Below are positions 35,745 to 45,090 of a DNA stretch of 64,000 nucleotides, in pieces. This DNA comes from Bacillota bacterium. Its GTDB lineage: Bacteria; Bacillota; Dethiobacteria; DTU022. The notes below the pieces were generated by a model. That model saw only the letters and a list, made by a program, of their open reading frames with translations, was not told where the DNA came from and made no database searches. A program made the translations under genes and the position numbers. The stretch spans positions 66,841 through 130,840 of the forward strand of contig JAWSUE010000009.1 of the NCBI GenBank assembly GCA_033549065.1, given 5' to 3'. Numbering within the stretch: the stretch's first letter is position 1; each line of letters begins with the position of its first letter.

Positions 35745-35775
35745 ATTTATCCCCCCGGGCATCAATAAATATTAA

Positions 35776-35842
35776 AAATAAGCTTCTTATTTCTTATATG
35801 TCTATATATACATATAGTAACAGTTACTCTCCAAAATAACAA
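35776..35842 (-). promoter_or_regulatory. Promoter and dyads of the ArsR2 operon
   Basis: Minus strand TTGTTA (35837-35842), 17-base spacer, TACTAT (35814-35819). Two perfect 7-bp inverted repeats follow: TATATGT/ACATATA (35795-35801 and 35810-35816), touching the -10 box, and AAATAAG/CTTATTT (35776-35782 and 35786-35792). Either could be the operator. Confidence 0.55.
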
Positions 35843-35889
35843 GCATTTACGTTTATCCATTGTTTAGGTCAGGCCCGTTTAGAATATTA

Positions 35890-35930
35890 ATTAAAAAACA
35901 AAGAAGCGTAAAGCAGATGCTTTGCGCTTC
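35890..35930 (-). terminator. Terminator after the DUF2207 gene
   Basis: GAAGCGCAAAGC and GCTTTACGCTTC arms (35903-35930, one wobble pair) with a four-base loop, followed on the minus strand by TTTGTTTTTTAATT. Confidence 0.75.
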
Positions 35931-35962
35931 AATATAATTCTTTATTATTCCACATTATTGGT

Positions 35963-37792
35963 TCAGCGGGCGCCGCCCCCGCCACCACCGCCGCCTCCGC
36001 CGCCGCCTCCGGAAAAACCTCCGCCACCACCGGAACCTGACGAAGTGGAAGACTGAAAAGCAGTCTTAAAAGACTGTTCCATTGATGTTGTCAGGCTGTT
36101 GAAACGGGTAGGATTTGAGGCCAGCATCCCGTAAGCGGGCCAGATCATAGGTGTGTCAGTTTTCAACTCCGGATAAACAAGATGGAGCTGTTCCATGACC
36201 TGCTTGGCTACACCCAAAACGATGGCGTAAACAAGATAATGCTCCCAAATAATAAGAGATGGTATGGTTGAACGGTCAAGCTGAGAGAAGTGCAGTAAAA
36301 ATCTCTTGAAAGCTTTCCACTTTGCATTCTGATCGGCACCATACGGCGTAAGCCGTTTAGTCAGACCGAAAGCAACAGCAATAAACGGCCCGGTAAAAAC
36401 AGCAATCCCACCGGTCACATACATACCCAAAAAAAGCATGGGGATTCCAATCAGAGTGAAAATGACACCGGCAAGTATACCTTTCCATGATACACCTCTG
36501 AAAAATTTATGCTCTTCGGCTTCCTTCTTGATTATTTCTATCCACTTCTTATAGAACGCAGCCGTACTCACACGCTGCTTTCGGCCGTAGCTTTCAATCT
36601 CTTTTAAAGTAGTCCCGGCGTTATTGTAACTACTGACCTGTCCGAAAATGAAGCTGTGCAAATGCTGTTCGTGGCCGCTGAGCTTATCTTTTCCTTCGGT
36701 AGGTATAATCCTGTAATCTGTAAACTTGCGTTTAAGAATCAGTCCACTTTCTCCCTGATATTCTTCCAGTTTGAGGTGACCTCTGCGGGCCAGATCCATA
36801 ACGGTTGCCGTAAAATCTTCAGGAGCCGTTCGACCCATACGTACCAGGTATCCCGCTTCAGCGGGGCTGTATTCATCAGGGAGTTCGCGGTAGTAATCTC
36901 CCCTGTACATTTCCGGATCCCTTTTCGATTTTACTGCAGTTATGATATAGGAAATGAGAAGCCCGATGAATATCAAGGGGCCGGCTAAAAAATCAAGCCG
37001 TGAAACTGTTCTTTTAAGGTTGGCTTCACGAGCCCATCTCTCCTCATCGGCCAACATTCCGGGCAGACCGTTTCTACCTGTGAAGTTTGACGAATTTGCA
37101 ACAAGATCGATGGGAAAAGCAACCCTGGCCTCCAAAAAAGTGTTAGCCGGTAAACTGGCCACATCCCATATAATGGTAGTCGGGCTGACTATAGTTACAT
37201 TTCCCTGCAGGGGACCGTGTCCCCAGGCTCTTATATCATCTTGATCCGCACCATCGGGCAGATTTAGGGTTACACGAGCATAATCGGTGCGCTCTCCCCA
37301 TTCACTGCCGATAAACTGCCAGTACAGTTCGGCAACATCCTGGTGGATCTGAACTGCATTATCGACCATATAACTGATCGTGAAAGTACGGTCCTCGTTT
37401 GAAGCTGAATAACTCCAGTCTATATATACTTGGTCCGGCTTATATTCCACATAGAAAATTCCCGGAATATCAATTGTTCCTACCGGCATTTCCTGGTATG
37501 GTTCACCATTCTCACTGACCAGAACGTCCCTGATTATCGCATTGTGCTTCAGGTATATATATGACCAGGCGCCGCGGTAAGTACCACTGAACCGGAAGGT
37601 TCTCTCTTCGACAACCCGCATCGTTCCGTCAGGGTTTATTTCAGCTTCGATAATTACCGATGGGAAATAAAAAGAGCGGCCATCCTGTGCACCTGCTGAA
37701 GCCGGAACAAGTATAATAACCGCTGCGATGATCAATACAATGGCAATCAGACGATAAATCATAACTAATGAACTAGATTGATCCTTTTTCAT
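35963..37792 (-). CDS. DUF2207 membrane protein with glycine-rich tail
   Basis: A 609-residue envelope protein: signal or anchor helix (about 10-35), an extracytoplasmic beta-rich DUF2207 domain (about 40-245, with GTYRGAWSYIYLKH), a helix near 265-285, a cytoplasmic portion, a helical pair around 430-470 (GILAGVIFTLIGIPMLFLG), and an extreme C-terminal run of Gly broken by Ser and Phe (last 25 residues). It is paired with lemA as in many bacteria. Function is unknown. Confidence 0.87.
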   Translation of the reverse strand: MKKDQSSSLVMIYRLIAIVLIIAAVIILVPASAGAQDGRSFYFPSVIIEAEINPDGTMRVVEERTFRFSGTYRGAWSYIYLKHNAIIRDVLVSENGEPYQEMPVGTIDIPGIFYVEYKPDQVYIDWSYSASNEDRTFTISYMVDNAVQIHQDVAELYWQFIGSEWGERTDYARVTLNLPDGADQDDIRAWGHGPLQGNVTIVSPTTIIWDVASLPANTFLEARVAFPIDLVANSSNFTGRNGLPGMLADEERWAREANLKRTVSRLDFLAGPLIFIGLLISYIITAVKSKRDPEMYRGDYYRELPDEYSPAEAGYLVRMGRTAPEDFTATVMDLARRGHLKLEEYQGESGLILKRKFTDYRIIPTEGKDKLSGHEQHLHSFIFGQVSSYNNAGTTLKEIESYGRKQRVSTAAFYKKWIEIIKKEAEEHKFFRGVSWKGILAGVIFTLIGIPMLFLGMYVTGGIAVFTGPFIAVAFGLTKRLTPYGADQNAKWKAFKRFLLHFSQLDRSTIPSLIIWEHYLVYAIVLGVAKQVMEQLHLVYPELKTDTPMIWPAYGMLASNPTRFNSLTTSMEQSFKTAFQSSTSSGSGGGGGFSGGGGGGGGGGGGGAR

Positions 37793-37804
37793 CTGTTAAC
37801 GCCT

Positions 37805-38356
37805 CTAGAATTCAACTTTTACAGCTTCACGGGCTGCGGCTTCTTCATCCAGGTTGAAGTACTCTTCTTTATGGAACCCAAACATACCGGCAATCAACAC
37901 TGTCGGGAATTTCTGGATTGTTGTGTTATAGCTCATTACAGTATCATTGTAAAACTGCCTGGAAAAGGCAATCTTACCTTCTGTATTGGCCAACTCTTCC
38001 TGCAACTGGCGGAAGTTGGCATCTGCCTTTAATTCGGGATAATTTTCTGCCACGGCAAAGAGTGTTTTCAAAGCTCCTGACAGCATATTCTCTGCACCGG
38101 CCTGTTCATTAACATTTTTTGCCTGTATAGCCATATTTCGGGCTTCGGTGACTTTCTCAAATGTCTCTCTTTCATGAGTGGCATATCCCTTTACGGTATT
38201 AACCAGGTTTGGTATCAGGTCATAGCGCCTCTTCAGCTGAACCTCAATTTGCGCCCAGGCATTTTTAATTCTCTGGCGCAGGGTAACCAGCCTGTTATAA
38301 GTTCCAACGAAAAACAGTACAAGTAGAACAATTATTGCCAGTATAGCCCAACCCAT
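37805..38356 (-). CDS. lemA: LemA family protein
   Basis: Membrane-anchored helical protein of 183 residues with an N-terminal helix (GWAILAIIVLLVLFFVGTYN) and the family core LVTLRQRIKNAWAQIEVQLKRRYDLIPNLV. ATG at 38354-38356 has AGGGAG upstream; a GTG three codons earlier overlaps that site. It lies 12 bases before the DUF2207 gene, a conserved pairing of unknown role. Confidence 0.93.
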   Translation of the reverse strand: MGWAILAIIVLLVLFFVGTYNRLVTLRQRIKNAWAQIEVQLKRRYDLIPNLVNTVKGYATHERETFEKVTEARNMAIQAKNVNEQAGAENMLSGALKTLFAVAENYPELKADANFRQLQEELANTEGKIAFSRQFYNDTVMSYNTTIQKFPTVLIAGMFGFHKEEYFNLDEEAAAREAVKVEF

Positions 38357-38482
38357 ATTCGTCACTCCCTTTATAAATTAATTTATTTTTTTGCTAAATA
38401 CTGATATGAGAATGCTAATTCGCATCATACCCTTAATTATCCTGCACTTTAAAGGACTGTCCATCAAATATAAAGATCCCGG

Positions 38483-39451
38483 CTATAGCTGAAGTTCGAC
38501 GACATCACCGTCTTCCAGAATATAATCACGGGCAACTGCCTGACCGTCAAATTTGGATGAACCCCATACCAAAGCGCTCTTAAGTTTTTTCGGAAAATCC
38601 TTATGAACCTGTTCGGCAAAATCAATAACGTTGCTGCCTTTTCTTAAAATGAATGGTCTGTCCATATCTGCCGGCTTGCCAACAGGTTTTCCGTAAACAC
38701 GAATGATATTTAATATTTCATAAAGCTTTTCCTTTAAATCTTCCAGGCCCAATCCGTTATTCGAGATTCTAAAATAATCGATTCCGGGCATTAGTTCCTG
38801 CAGCACTTCCAGGTTTTCAGCTGCATCGGGATGATCAAACTTATTGGCCACTACTATAAAAGGCACCGGTGCGATAATTACTCCTTCTTCTGAAAGGTCG
38901 ATCACTTCTCTGTCCTGCAATATCTGCATCAGCCCTTCCATTTGTTCCAGGCATTCTGCAGTGGAAAGATCAATAACAATCATCAGGGCATCTGCTTCTT
39001 TGAAGGTCCCGATCAAACCTGAAGGAATATTGTCTACAGAAAGCGGTGGTGTATCAACTAGTTGAATAAATGTATCTTTGTAAGGCATCATTCCTGTAAC
39101 CGGCAGGGAGGTTGAAAAGGGGTATTCGGCAATCTTTACTTTTGCCCGGGAAAGGAGTCCCACAATAGATGATTTACCGCTATTCGGGTATCCGGCAAGT
39201 ACAACCTGCCCGGCTCCCTGTTTCTCAACACCGAATGGATTAAAACCGCTCTTTGTCTGCTTCTTCTTTTTGCCTTCTTCTTTCAGACGGGCGATTTTCT
39301 TTTTTATATCACCCTGCAGCCTCTCGGTGCCTTTATGCTTGGGAATTACAGCGAGCATCTCCTGTAGAGCTTCAACCTTTGCCTCAGAAGATGTGGCTCT
39401 ACGAAACTTATCTTCAGCAGCATAATACTGGGGAGTAAGATTGGCAGGCAA
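38483..39451 (-). CDS. DRG/OBG-like GTPase with TGS domain
   Basis: A 322-residue GTPase. An N-terminal helical region with a Lys-rich stretch (KKKIARLKEEGKKKKQTK) precedes the G domain: G1 AGYPNSGKSSI, G3 VDTPPL, G4 NKFD. A C-terminal TGS domain (about 240-322) ends YILEDGDVVELQL. It resembles the bacterial relatives of eukaryotic/archaeal DRG proteins, probably ribosome-associated. TTG at 39451 is preferred: GAGGAG lies eight bases upstream and the protein begins MPANLTPQYYAAED; a GTG at 39460 overlaps the Shine-Dalgarno. Confidence 0.85.
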   Translation of the reverse strand: MPANLTPQYYAAEDKFRRATSSEAKVEALQEMLAVIPKHKGTERLQGDIKKKIARLKEEGKKKKQTKSGFNPFGVEKQGAGQVVLAGYPNSGKSSIVGLLSRAKVKIAEYPFSTSLPVTGMMPYKDTFIQLVDTPPLSVDNIPSGLIGTFKEADALMIVIDLSTAECLEQMEGLMQILQDREVIDLSEEGVIIAPVPFIVVANKFDHPDAAENLEVLQELMPGIDYFRISNNGLGLEDLKEKLYEILNIIRVYGKPVGKPADMDRPFILRKGSNVIDFAEQVHKDFPKKLKSALVWGSSKFDGQAVARDYILEDGDVVELQL

Positions 39452-39531
39452 TAGAGACACTCCTCGTCAGAACTTCAAATCAATAATAGCATATAAATCA
39501 ATATATTTACAGGTTTGGATGCCCTGTTTTC

Positions 39532-39561
39532 TTGACACCGGTGCAGAGGAGATGCTAAAAT
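39532..39561 (+). promoter_or_regulatory. Promoter of tRNA-Val
   Basis: TTGACA (39532-39537), 18-base spacer, TAAAAT (39556-39561), 26 bases before the mature tRNA 5' end. Confidence 0.7.
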
Positions 39562-39587
39562 AATTTTGCACTTAGCATCATTTACCT

Positions 39588-39662
39588 GCGCCTGTAGCTC
39601 AGGGGGAGAGCGCCTGCTTGACACGCAGGAGGCCACTGGTTCAAATCCATTCAGGCGCACCA
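39588..39662 (+). tRNA. tRNA-Val (anticodon GAC)
   Basis: 75 bases including encoded CCA. Acceptor arms GCGCCTG and CAGGCGC pair with discriminator A; D arm GCTC/GAGC; anticodon stem CCTGC/GCAGG with loop TTGACAC giving anticodon GAC; T loop TTCAAAT with a T stem containing one mismatch. It stands alone with its own promoter and terminator. Confidence 0.96.
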
Positions 39663-39663
39663 T

Positions 39664-39699
39664 AAATAAACCGGGAATATATTCCCGGTTTATTTCTTT
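39664..39699 (+). terminator. Terminator of tRNA-Val
   Basis: Perfect 16-bp palindromic arms (AAATAAACCGGGAATA and its complement, 39664-39679 and 39680-39695) followed by CTTTATT. Confidence 0.75.
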
Positions 39700-39701
39700 A
39701 T

Positions 39702-39769
39702 TGTCAGGGGGACGGGGTTGTTGACAACTTTTTTTAATTATTGTTGTCAACAACCCCGTCCCCCTGACA
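39702..39769. repeat. Perfect 27-bp-arm palindromic repeat
   Basis: Arms at 39702-39728 and 39743-39769 are exact reverse complements, each carrying TCAGGGGGACGGGGTTGTTG, separated by a 14-base AT loop. It lies between the tRNA terminator and the stop of the PrpD-like gene. The G-rich core resembles dispersed REP/MITE-like palindromes of anaerobic Firmicutes; only one copy is seen here. Confidence 0.85.
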
Positions 39770-39780
39770 TTATTTATGAT

Positions 39781-41124
39781 TTAGATATGCCACATGTCAG
39801 CGATATTATCAAATGTGTCAACTTTCATTATCTGCTCCAGCCAGGCTTCAATTTTACTGGGAGGCAGCAGAAGGGAGCAGAGTCTGCGAAATTTTGTATG
39901 CAGATCATCAAGGGAAAGCTTGTTTTCCGGATCACCCTTCGGAAAGTCGGTCTGTTCATGTATCACTGTTCCGTTACACAGTATGACATTCAACTTGGCC
40001 GCCCACTTATCAGGATAATGAGCATCAAGCAGGGGATCGATTTCAACTGTGCAGTGGCTCATCAGTTCTTCAAGAACAGGATCATTTATCCGCTCGTCTG
40101 TGAAATCTTCTATACCGACATGGCCATAAACCAATGCAGTGGAAACGCAGAACGGGAGGCTGAATTTTGCCTCATAAATAGTTTCCGGGAATGGTTCACC
40201 AACGAGGTCCCTGGCCACAGAATAAGTTTGGATTCTTAAAATTTCAATATCTTCCGGTTTTATGCCTTTTTCACGCAGCCTCAGACCAAGGTCAATTCCG
40301 GCATGGGTATGGCGGGTCGAGGCATATAAACGGAAACTGATATCCATAATTTTAAATTCTTCATTCAATCCTTCAATGATCTTCTCGATTTTGGCTGTTG
40401 GAGCAAAAACACGAAGGAAACCTTTTTCTCCGGATAGGATTGTCTTGGTTGATGTATATCCTCCGGCTGCTAGCATGGCCGAAAAGAGGCCATTCTGGGC
40501 AGCCTTACTGGCATGCAAGGGTTTGCTCATCATCCCTTCCGGGCTGTAATGCAGCTCCATCAAACCGGCCGCCTGGGTACCGGCATGCCCCAGTGCATTG
40601 ATTAGCTGTTCCTCGTCCAAACCCATTACCTTGCCGGCCGCTATAGCCGCGGCAAATGTGCCGCATGTTCCGGTGGTATGCCAGAAGTTATAGTGAGTCG
40701 GTGTCATCGCTTCAGCAATGCGGATACCTACTTCATAGCCAACAACAATCGCTGTTAGCAGATCCTTTCCCGATGCCCCATATTTTTCAGCCGCAGCAAG
40801 GGCAGCCGGTATGATCGGAGACCCGGGTCGTAAGATTGATGTCCGATGCAGATCATCCAGTTCCAGACCGTGTGCATATAAACCGTTACCCAGGGCGGCG
40901 TTCAAGGCCGGCACTTTCTCTTTTCTGCCAATTAAAACAGCCTGCGGAGATCCCCCGGCCTCTTCTATTATTTCTGTCACTACATGCCCGGGAAGTGCTG
41001 TAGCGCCTGCACAGGCTACACCTACCAGGTCCAGCAGGCATATTCTGGCCTGGTGCAGGACTTCCTTGGGCAGAGTGTCATAAGTTGCTTCCTTGGCAAA
41101 TTTTGCCAATACTTTTTCGATCAT
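39781..41124 (-). CDS. MmgE/PrpD family protein
   Basis: A 447-residue member of the MmgE/PrpD family, which includes 2-methylcitrate dehydratase and cis-aconitate decarboxylase-like enzymes. Seen motifs: LLDLVGVACAGATALPG, HGLELDDLH, NFWHTTGTCGTFAAAIAAGK, and HTHAGIDLGL in the second domain. No methylcitrate-cycle gene (prpB, prpC) is nearby, so the substrate is open. It has a GAGG site before ATG and stands alone, ending 11 bases from the palindromic repeat and about 90 bases downstream of the antiporter cluster. Confidence 0.85.
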   Translation of the reverse strand: MIEKVLAKFAKEATYDTLPKEVLHQARICLLDLVGVACAGATALPGHVVTEIIEEAGGSPQAVLIGRKEKVPALNAALGNGLYAHGLELDDLHRTSILRPGSPIIPAALAAAEKYGASGKDLLTAIVVGYEVGIRIAEAMTPTHYNFWHTTGTCGTFAAAIAAGKVMGLDEEQLINALGHAGTQAAGLMELHYSPEGMMSKPLHASKAAQNGLFSAMLAAGGYTSTKTILSGEKGFLRVFAPTAKIEKIIEGLNEEFKIMDISFRLYASTRHTHAGIDLGLRLREKGIKPEDIEILRIQTYSVARDLVGEPFPETIYEAKFSLPFCVSTALVYGHVGIEDFTDERINDPVLEELMSHCTVEIDPLLDAHYPDKWAAKLNVILCNGTVIHEQTDFPKGDPENKLSLDDLHTKFRRLCSLLLPPSKIEAWLEQIMKVDTFDNIADMWHI

Positions 41125-41215
41125 TTGAATCTACCTCTTTTCTTTTCTGAAGCCGACTGTAGCCGACAAAAGTATCCTTTATTTTAAATAGCCTTTCCTT
41201 CCTAATATTACACTG

Positions 41216-43396
41216 CTACCTGAATAGCTGCAACGACATAATAATAATTAATACCATAAAAAAGATAACCAGGTAGTACTCAAAATTTGCAGTGTTGACA
41301 AGCATAAATAATTTACCCTTTGGTTTGTAATCCATTTTGAATGTAAAGAAAAAGATCGATAGAACTATCTCTTTCGATTTATGGAAAAAGGCCCTTATCA
41401 GATGAAGCCATGTATCATAAATAAACAATAATACCATTGTTACCTGAGATAAGAGTGACCTGAAAAATGGTCCATTCTTCTCCAGGGATCCTATTGCATA
41501 GCTCCACTTTTTAAGCGGGCCGAGACTTCCTACAATTAAACCTTCTGCCGCATCTTCCAGTAATCTTCCACCAATACAGTAATATGTCAACAACCTTGGA
41601 CTGTTAACATAAAAACTGTCAACTCCGGTTTCCAGTATACGGCCACACCCGGTATAAATTAACATCAATCCACTAACTATAGGTCTGTATATCGACTGCT
41701 CGATACTTAGCCAGTCCGGAAAGCGAAATGTAAAAAGTTTAAACTTGTTACCCAAGATAAATATTACGGCAGCCATAGCGATTACAACAGCCATACCCTG
41801 CAGATCATGGATATCCCAGAAATTAACTTTAAGCAGGTAGTTGAATGAATATTCATCGAATGGAAAAGCCCCTACTAGAGGTCCAACCAGTTTTTTCAGA
41901 ACATAAAAGGGATTTAAACCAATAAAAAGAATCACTGCACCGATTATAATAAAAACAGCTCTTTCATTCCAGGGTTCCTTACCCCGGGCAACAAGATTTT
42001 CAGGTTTCCGGCCCAGAAAAATAGAACTGAAGAGTCGGGCGATATAGCAGGTCGTCATTGCTCCGGTAAGCATAAATATTTTTTCTGCCCAGTAGAGAGA
42101 ATAATTATGGTGATGTTCAAAGGCTTCCACTATTGCATGATGCAGAAGGACTTTACTTGTATAGCCATTTAACCCTGGTATACCGGCAATACCCATCGCT
42201 GCCAGCAAGAATACAACAGAGGTTACCGGGAAATCCTTCCACAATCCCCCAAGACGGTTAATTTCAATTTCTCCTGTCCGGAAATAGACTGCCCCGACCA
42301 TCATAAACATACCGGCCTTGAAGAAGGCATGATTAACAATATGGAGAGTAAATCCTCCAAAAGCCATCGGTCCTTCGTAGGCCAAATAAGCACATGCCCC
42401 GATACCCATCAGGATATAACCCATCTGGCTAACGCTGCTGTAGGCGAGAATTCGCTTCGCATTGCTCTGAAAAAGCGCCATGAAGGCCGCAGAAAACATG
42501 GTCAAGATGCCGAACCAGATTAGAATAAACCCAAAGCTTTCAGTATAATACCACAGGCTGGAACCATGTCCATCAACGGGTGTATAAAGGACTGTTACTA
42601 CCCTGATTATCCCGTACGCTCCGGTTTTGATCATGATCCCTGAGAGCAGGGCGCTCGCCGGAGAAGGCGCTACCGGGTGAGCTTTTGGCAGCCAGATGTG
42701 CAGGGGGACCATCCCGGCCTTTATGCCGAATCCAATGATTAACAATACGGCAATCAAAGTTCTTGCAGGTAAAACAATCAGTGAATCGAGCATGGGATTA
42801 AGCATCATTGTGCCGGTAAACCAGTAGATCATTATGGCCGCAGTCAGGATAGAGAGGCCACCTGCAACCCCGAGAAACAAGTATAGGCGTCCGGCTTTGA
42901 GAGCTTCTTCACTCTGGTTATGTATAACCAGCAGGTAAGAAGCGATGGACATTAATTCGAAGAATAAAAAAAGGCTGAAGAGATCCGCTGTTAGAAAAAC
43001 TCCCAGGCAGCCACCCAGGGTTAGCAGATAAAATGCATAATAACGGGTTCTTCTACCCTCGTGAGTCATGTAAGAAATCGAAAATACAGATGCCAAAAAC
43101 CAGATAAGGGCAGATAATAAATTGAATACAGACCCTAACCGATCAACCCTGAACTGCAGAGAAAAATCACCCAGGCCAATCGGAACCCTGAATGTAACCA
43201 CTTCCTGCCAGCTGTAATAAAAAAGTGCCGCAGAAAGAAGAAAAACCAGCGCAGTTATCGCCAGCATGAGATAATCCCGATATTTCTCGGAGTAGCGACT
43301 CACGTACGTTGTTGCTGCCGCTCCAAGAATCGGAATTAATACAATTGCCAGTGGGAGACTGCTGGTTATTGTGTTTTCATTTACAACTCCGCTCAT
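41216..43396 (-). CDS. NuoL-type antiporter subunit, long form (copy 2)
   Basis: A 726-residue membrane protein of the proton-conducting membrane transporter (NuoL/MrpA/HyfB) family, about 14 core helices plus a long C-terminal extension. Channel residues are intact: Glu in LFFFELMSIASYLLV, Lys in GFGIKAGMVPLHIWLP and Lys in NGYTSKVLLHHAIVEAFEH. The extension (about 560-726) ends with DYKPKGKLFMLVNTANFEYY and a last helix. That layout is shared with the products at 48096-50249 and 56142-58139 and is unusual for NuoL. It is the last gene of the five-gene minus operon. Confidence 0.88.
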   Translation of the reverse strand: MSGVVNENTITSSLPLAIVLIPILGAAATTYVSRYSEKYRDYLMLAITALVFLLSAALFYYSWQEVVTFRVPIGLGDFSLQFRVDRLGSVFNLLSALIWFLASVFSISYMTHEGRRTRYYAFYLLTLGGCLGVFLTADLFSLFLFFELMSIASYLLVIHNQSEEALKAGRLYLFLGVAGGLSILTAAIMIYWFTGTMMLNPMLDSLIVLPARTLIAVLLIIGFGIKAGMVPLHIWLPKAHPVAPSPASALLSGIMIKTGAYGIIRVVTVLYTPVDGHGSSLWYYTESFGFILIWFGILTMFSAAFMALFQSNAKRILAYSSVSQMGYILMGIGACAYLAYEGPMAFGGFTLHIVNHAFFKAGMFMMVGAVYFRTGEIEINRLGGLWKDFPVTSVVFLLAAMGIAGIPGLNGYTSKVLLHHAIVEAFEHHHNYSLYWAEKIFMLTGAMTTCYIARLFSSIFLGRKPENLVARGKEPWNERAVFIIIGAVILFIGLNPFYVLKKLVGPLVGAFPFDEYSFNYLLKVNFWDIHDLQGMAVVIAMAAVIFILGNKFKLFTFRFPDWLSIEQSIYRPIVSGLMLIYTGCGRILETGVDSFYVNSPRLLTYYCIGGRLLEDAAEGLIVGSLGPLKKWSYAIGSLEKNGPFFRSLLSQVTMVLLFIYDTWLHLIRAFFHKSKEIVLSIFFFTFKMDYKPKGKLFMLVNTANFEYYLVIFFMVLIIIMSLQLFR

Positions 43397-43471
43397 CTGA
43401 TTTATACTCCTTTGGGATCAGGCGGATCGTCTAACCAGCTGTGAAGAATATATTATTTGATAGAAGACCTA

Positions 43472-45022
43472 TTACATGCTAAACAAAGATTTCGCAGCAG
43501 CAAGCGCCAGATCCCATGGCCAGTTGAAAGGCATCAGGGCAAAAGCTACACAGCCAACAGCCAGTAATCCCATCGGTACAAGCATATGCCAGGGAGCTTC
43601 CTGCCAGCGTATCCCGTTTTTAATAAGAGAACCGCTATCAGATTTAAGGTGCCCGGAATCATCTTCCTCTCCATGACTGTCGCCATGATGACCGCTCTTT
43701 TCACCCGGGAAGAAAGCGGTTATGACGATCGGAAAGTAATATGCCGCGTTAAGCAGGCTGCTGATAATTAATATCGCTACAAATATTGGCTGTCCGGCTT
43801 CAAGTGATGCTATTGAAAGCTGCCATTTACTGATAAAACCATTAAATGGCGGAATCCCGACCATGGTTACGGAAGCAATGGTAAAGAAGGTCATGGTCAG
43901 CGGCATCTTCAAACCGATTCCTTTCATCTGGCTGATATTCCTTATTCCGGTCTGGACAATAATTGCTCCGGCACACAGGAAGAGCAGGCCTTTCATGAAA
44001 GCATGGGTGAATAGGTGATATAGACCTCCGGCCATTCCTGATTCATTTAACAGGAAAATACCCATGGCTATGTAACCGATCTGGGCAATACTCGAATAGG
44101 CCAGCCGCCTTTTTAAATCATCCTGTAGCAAGGCCATAGCAGAACCCAACAGGATCGTGATCCCTGCAAAGACAAGCATAACCGTATCCCAGTTAACACT
44201 GGCAATGAATTCAGGATTATAGATGTTAAATACTACCCGGATCATTCCGTAAATACCGGTTTTAAGCATGATTCCGGAGAGAGCTGCACTAACCGGGGAA
44301 GGCGCTGCCGGATGAGCATCCGGCAACCAGACATGAACAGGAAACATACCTGCTTTTAAGCCGAAACCAATCATAAACCCGACAAATGCAGCAGTGGCAA
44401 GAGGTGAAGCTTCAGTAATTAAACCCGGTCTCGTAAAAGTTACCGTGCCGGTTAAATAAAAAGTTATTAAAAGACCGAAAAAGACTGAAAGCCCGCCGCC
44501 AACCGTCATATACAAATATTTGGCGCCGGCAAACATGGTAACCGGTGTTTCTTCATGGGCGATCAAAACATATGTTGTTAAAGCCATGAATTCAAAGAAT
44601 AAAAACAAACCTAATAAGTCTCCGGCAAAGATTGTACCCATGCACCCACCTTCTGCCATCAGGAAAAATGCATAGTAGCGTTCTTTTTTATGCTCATGTG
44701 ACATGTAGCCGGGAGAAAAGCAGGCAGCCATAAACCAGACGAAGGAGAAAAAGATCCCCAGAAATATTGTCACCGGATCGACTTTAAATGAGATTGAAAG
44801 TGGAAATGAGAAGTACTGGAATATGCCGAGCAATATGTTACCATTTTTTATTGCCGGATACATACTGAGAACGAGAACAAAAAATAAGCCGGTAACACCA
44901 ATACAAATATATTCTTTATAGGGATAAAGCTTGTTTGGAAATAAAAACAAGGCTATCCCCGCTATAATTGGAACAAAGATGATGATTGCCGGTAAAAATG
45001 TATGGACAACTTCATATTCCAA
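43472..45022 (-). CDS. NuoM/MrpD-type antiporter subunit
   Basis: A 516-residue multi-helix subunit. Channel residues: Glu in LFLFFEFMALTTYVLI, Lys in GFGLKAGMFPVHVWLPDAHP and Lys in NGFISKWQLSIASLEAGQ. A His/Asp-rich cytoplasmic loop (SGHHGDSHGEEDDSGH) lies between the last helices and could bind metal or sense pH; the other subunits lack it. Start is TTG after GGGGGTGA. It is close to the 45091-46566 product, suggesting tandem duplication. Confidence 0.88.
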   Translation of the reverse strand: MEYEVVHTFLPAIIIFVPIIAGIALFLFPNKLYPYKEYICIGVTGLFFVLVLSMYPAIKNGNILLGIFQYFSFPLSISFKVDPVTIFLGIFFSFVWFMAACFSPGYMSHEHKKERYYAFFLMAEGGCMGTIFAGDLLGLFLFFEFMALTTYVLIAHEETPVTMFAGAKYLYMTVGGGLSVFFGLLITFYLTGTVTFTRPGLITEASPLATAAFVGFMIGFGLKAGMFPVHVWLPDAHPAAPSPVSAALSGIMLKTGIYGMIRVVFNIYNPEFIASVNWDTVMLVFAGITILLGSAMALLQDDLKRRLAYSSIAQIGYIAMGIFLLNESGMAGGLYHLFTHAFMKGLLFLCAGAIIVQTGIRNISQMKGIGLKMPLTMTFFTIASVTMVGIPPFNGFISKWQLSIASLEAGQPIFVAILIISSLLNAAYYFPIVITAFFPGEKSGHHGDSHGEEDDSGHLKSDSGSLIKNGIRWQEAPWHMLVPMGLLAVGCVAFALMPFNWPWDLALAAAKSLFSM

Positions 45023-45090
45023 TTTAACTCACCCCCGTAAATCATAAACTGCCTGAAACATAAACAAATCCAATGTTTTCTATCTTAAAC

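Noticed and set aside
39475-39753. 93-codon minus-strand ORF across the tRNA-Val region
   Set aside because: It is the antisense of the tRNA, its terminator and part of the palindromic repeat; such ORFs are common artefacts.
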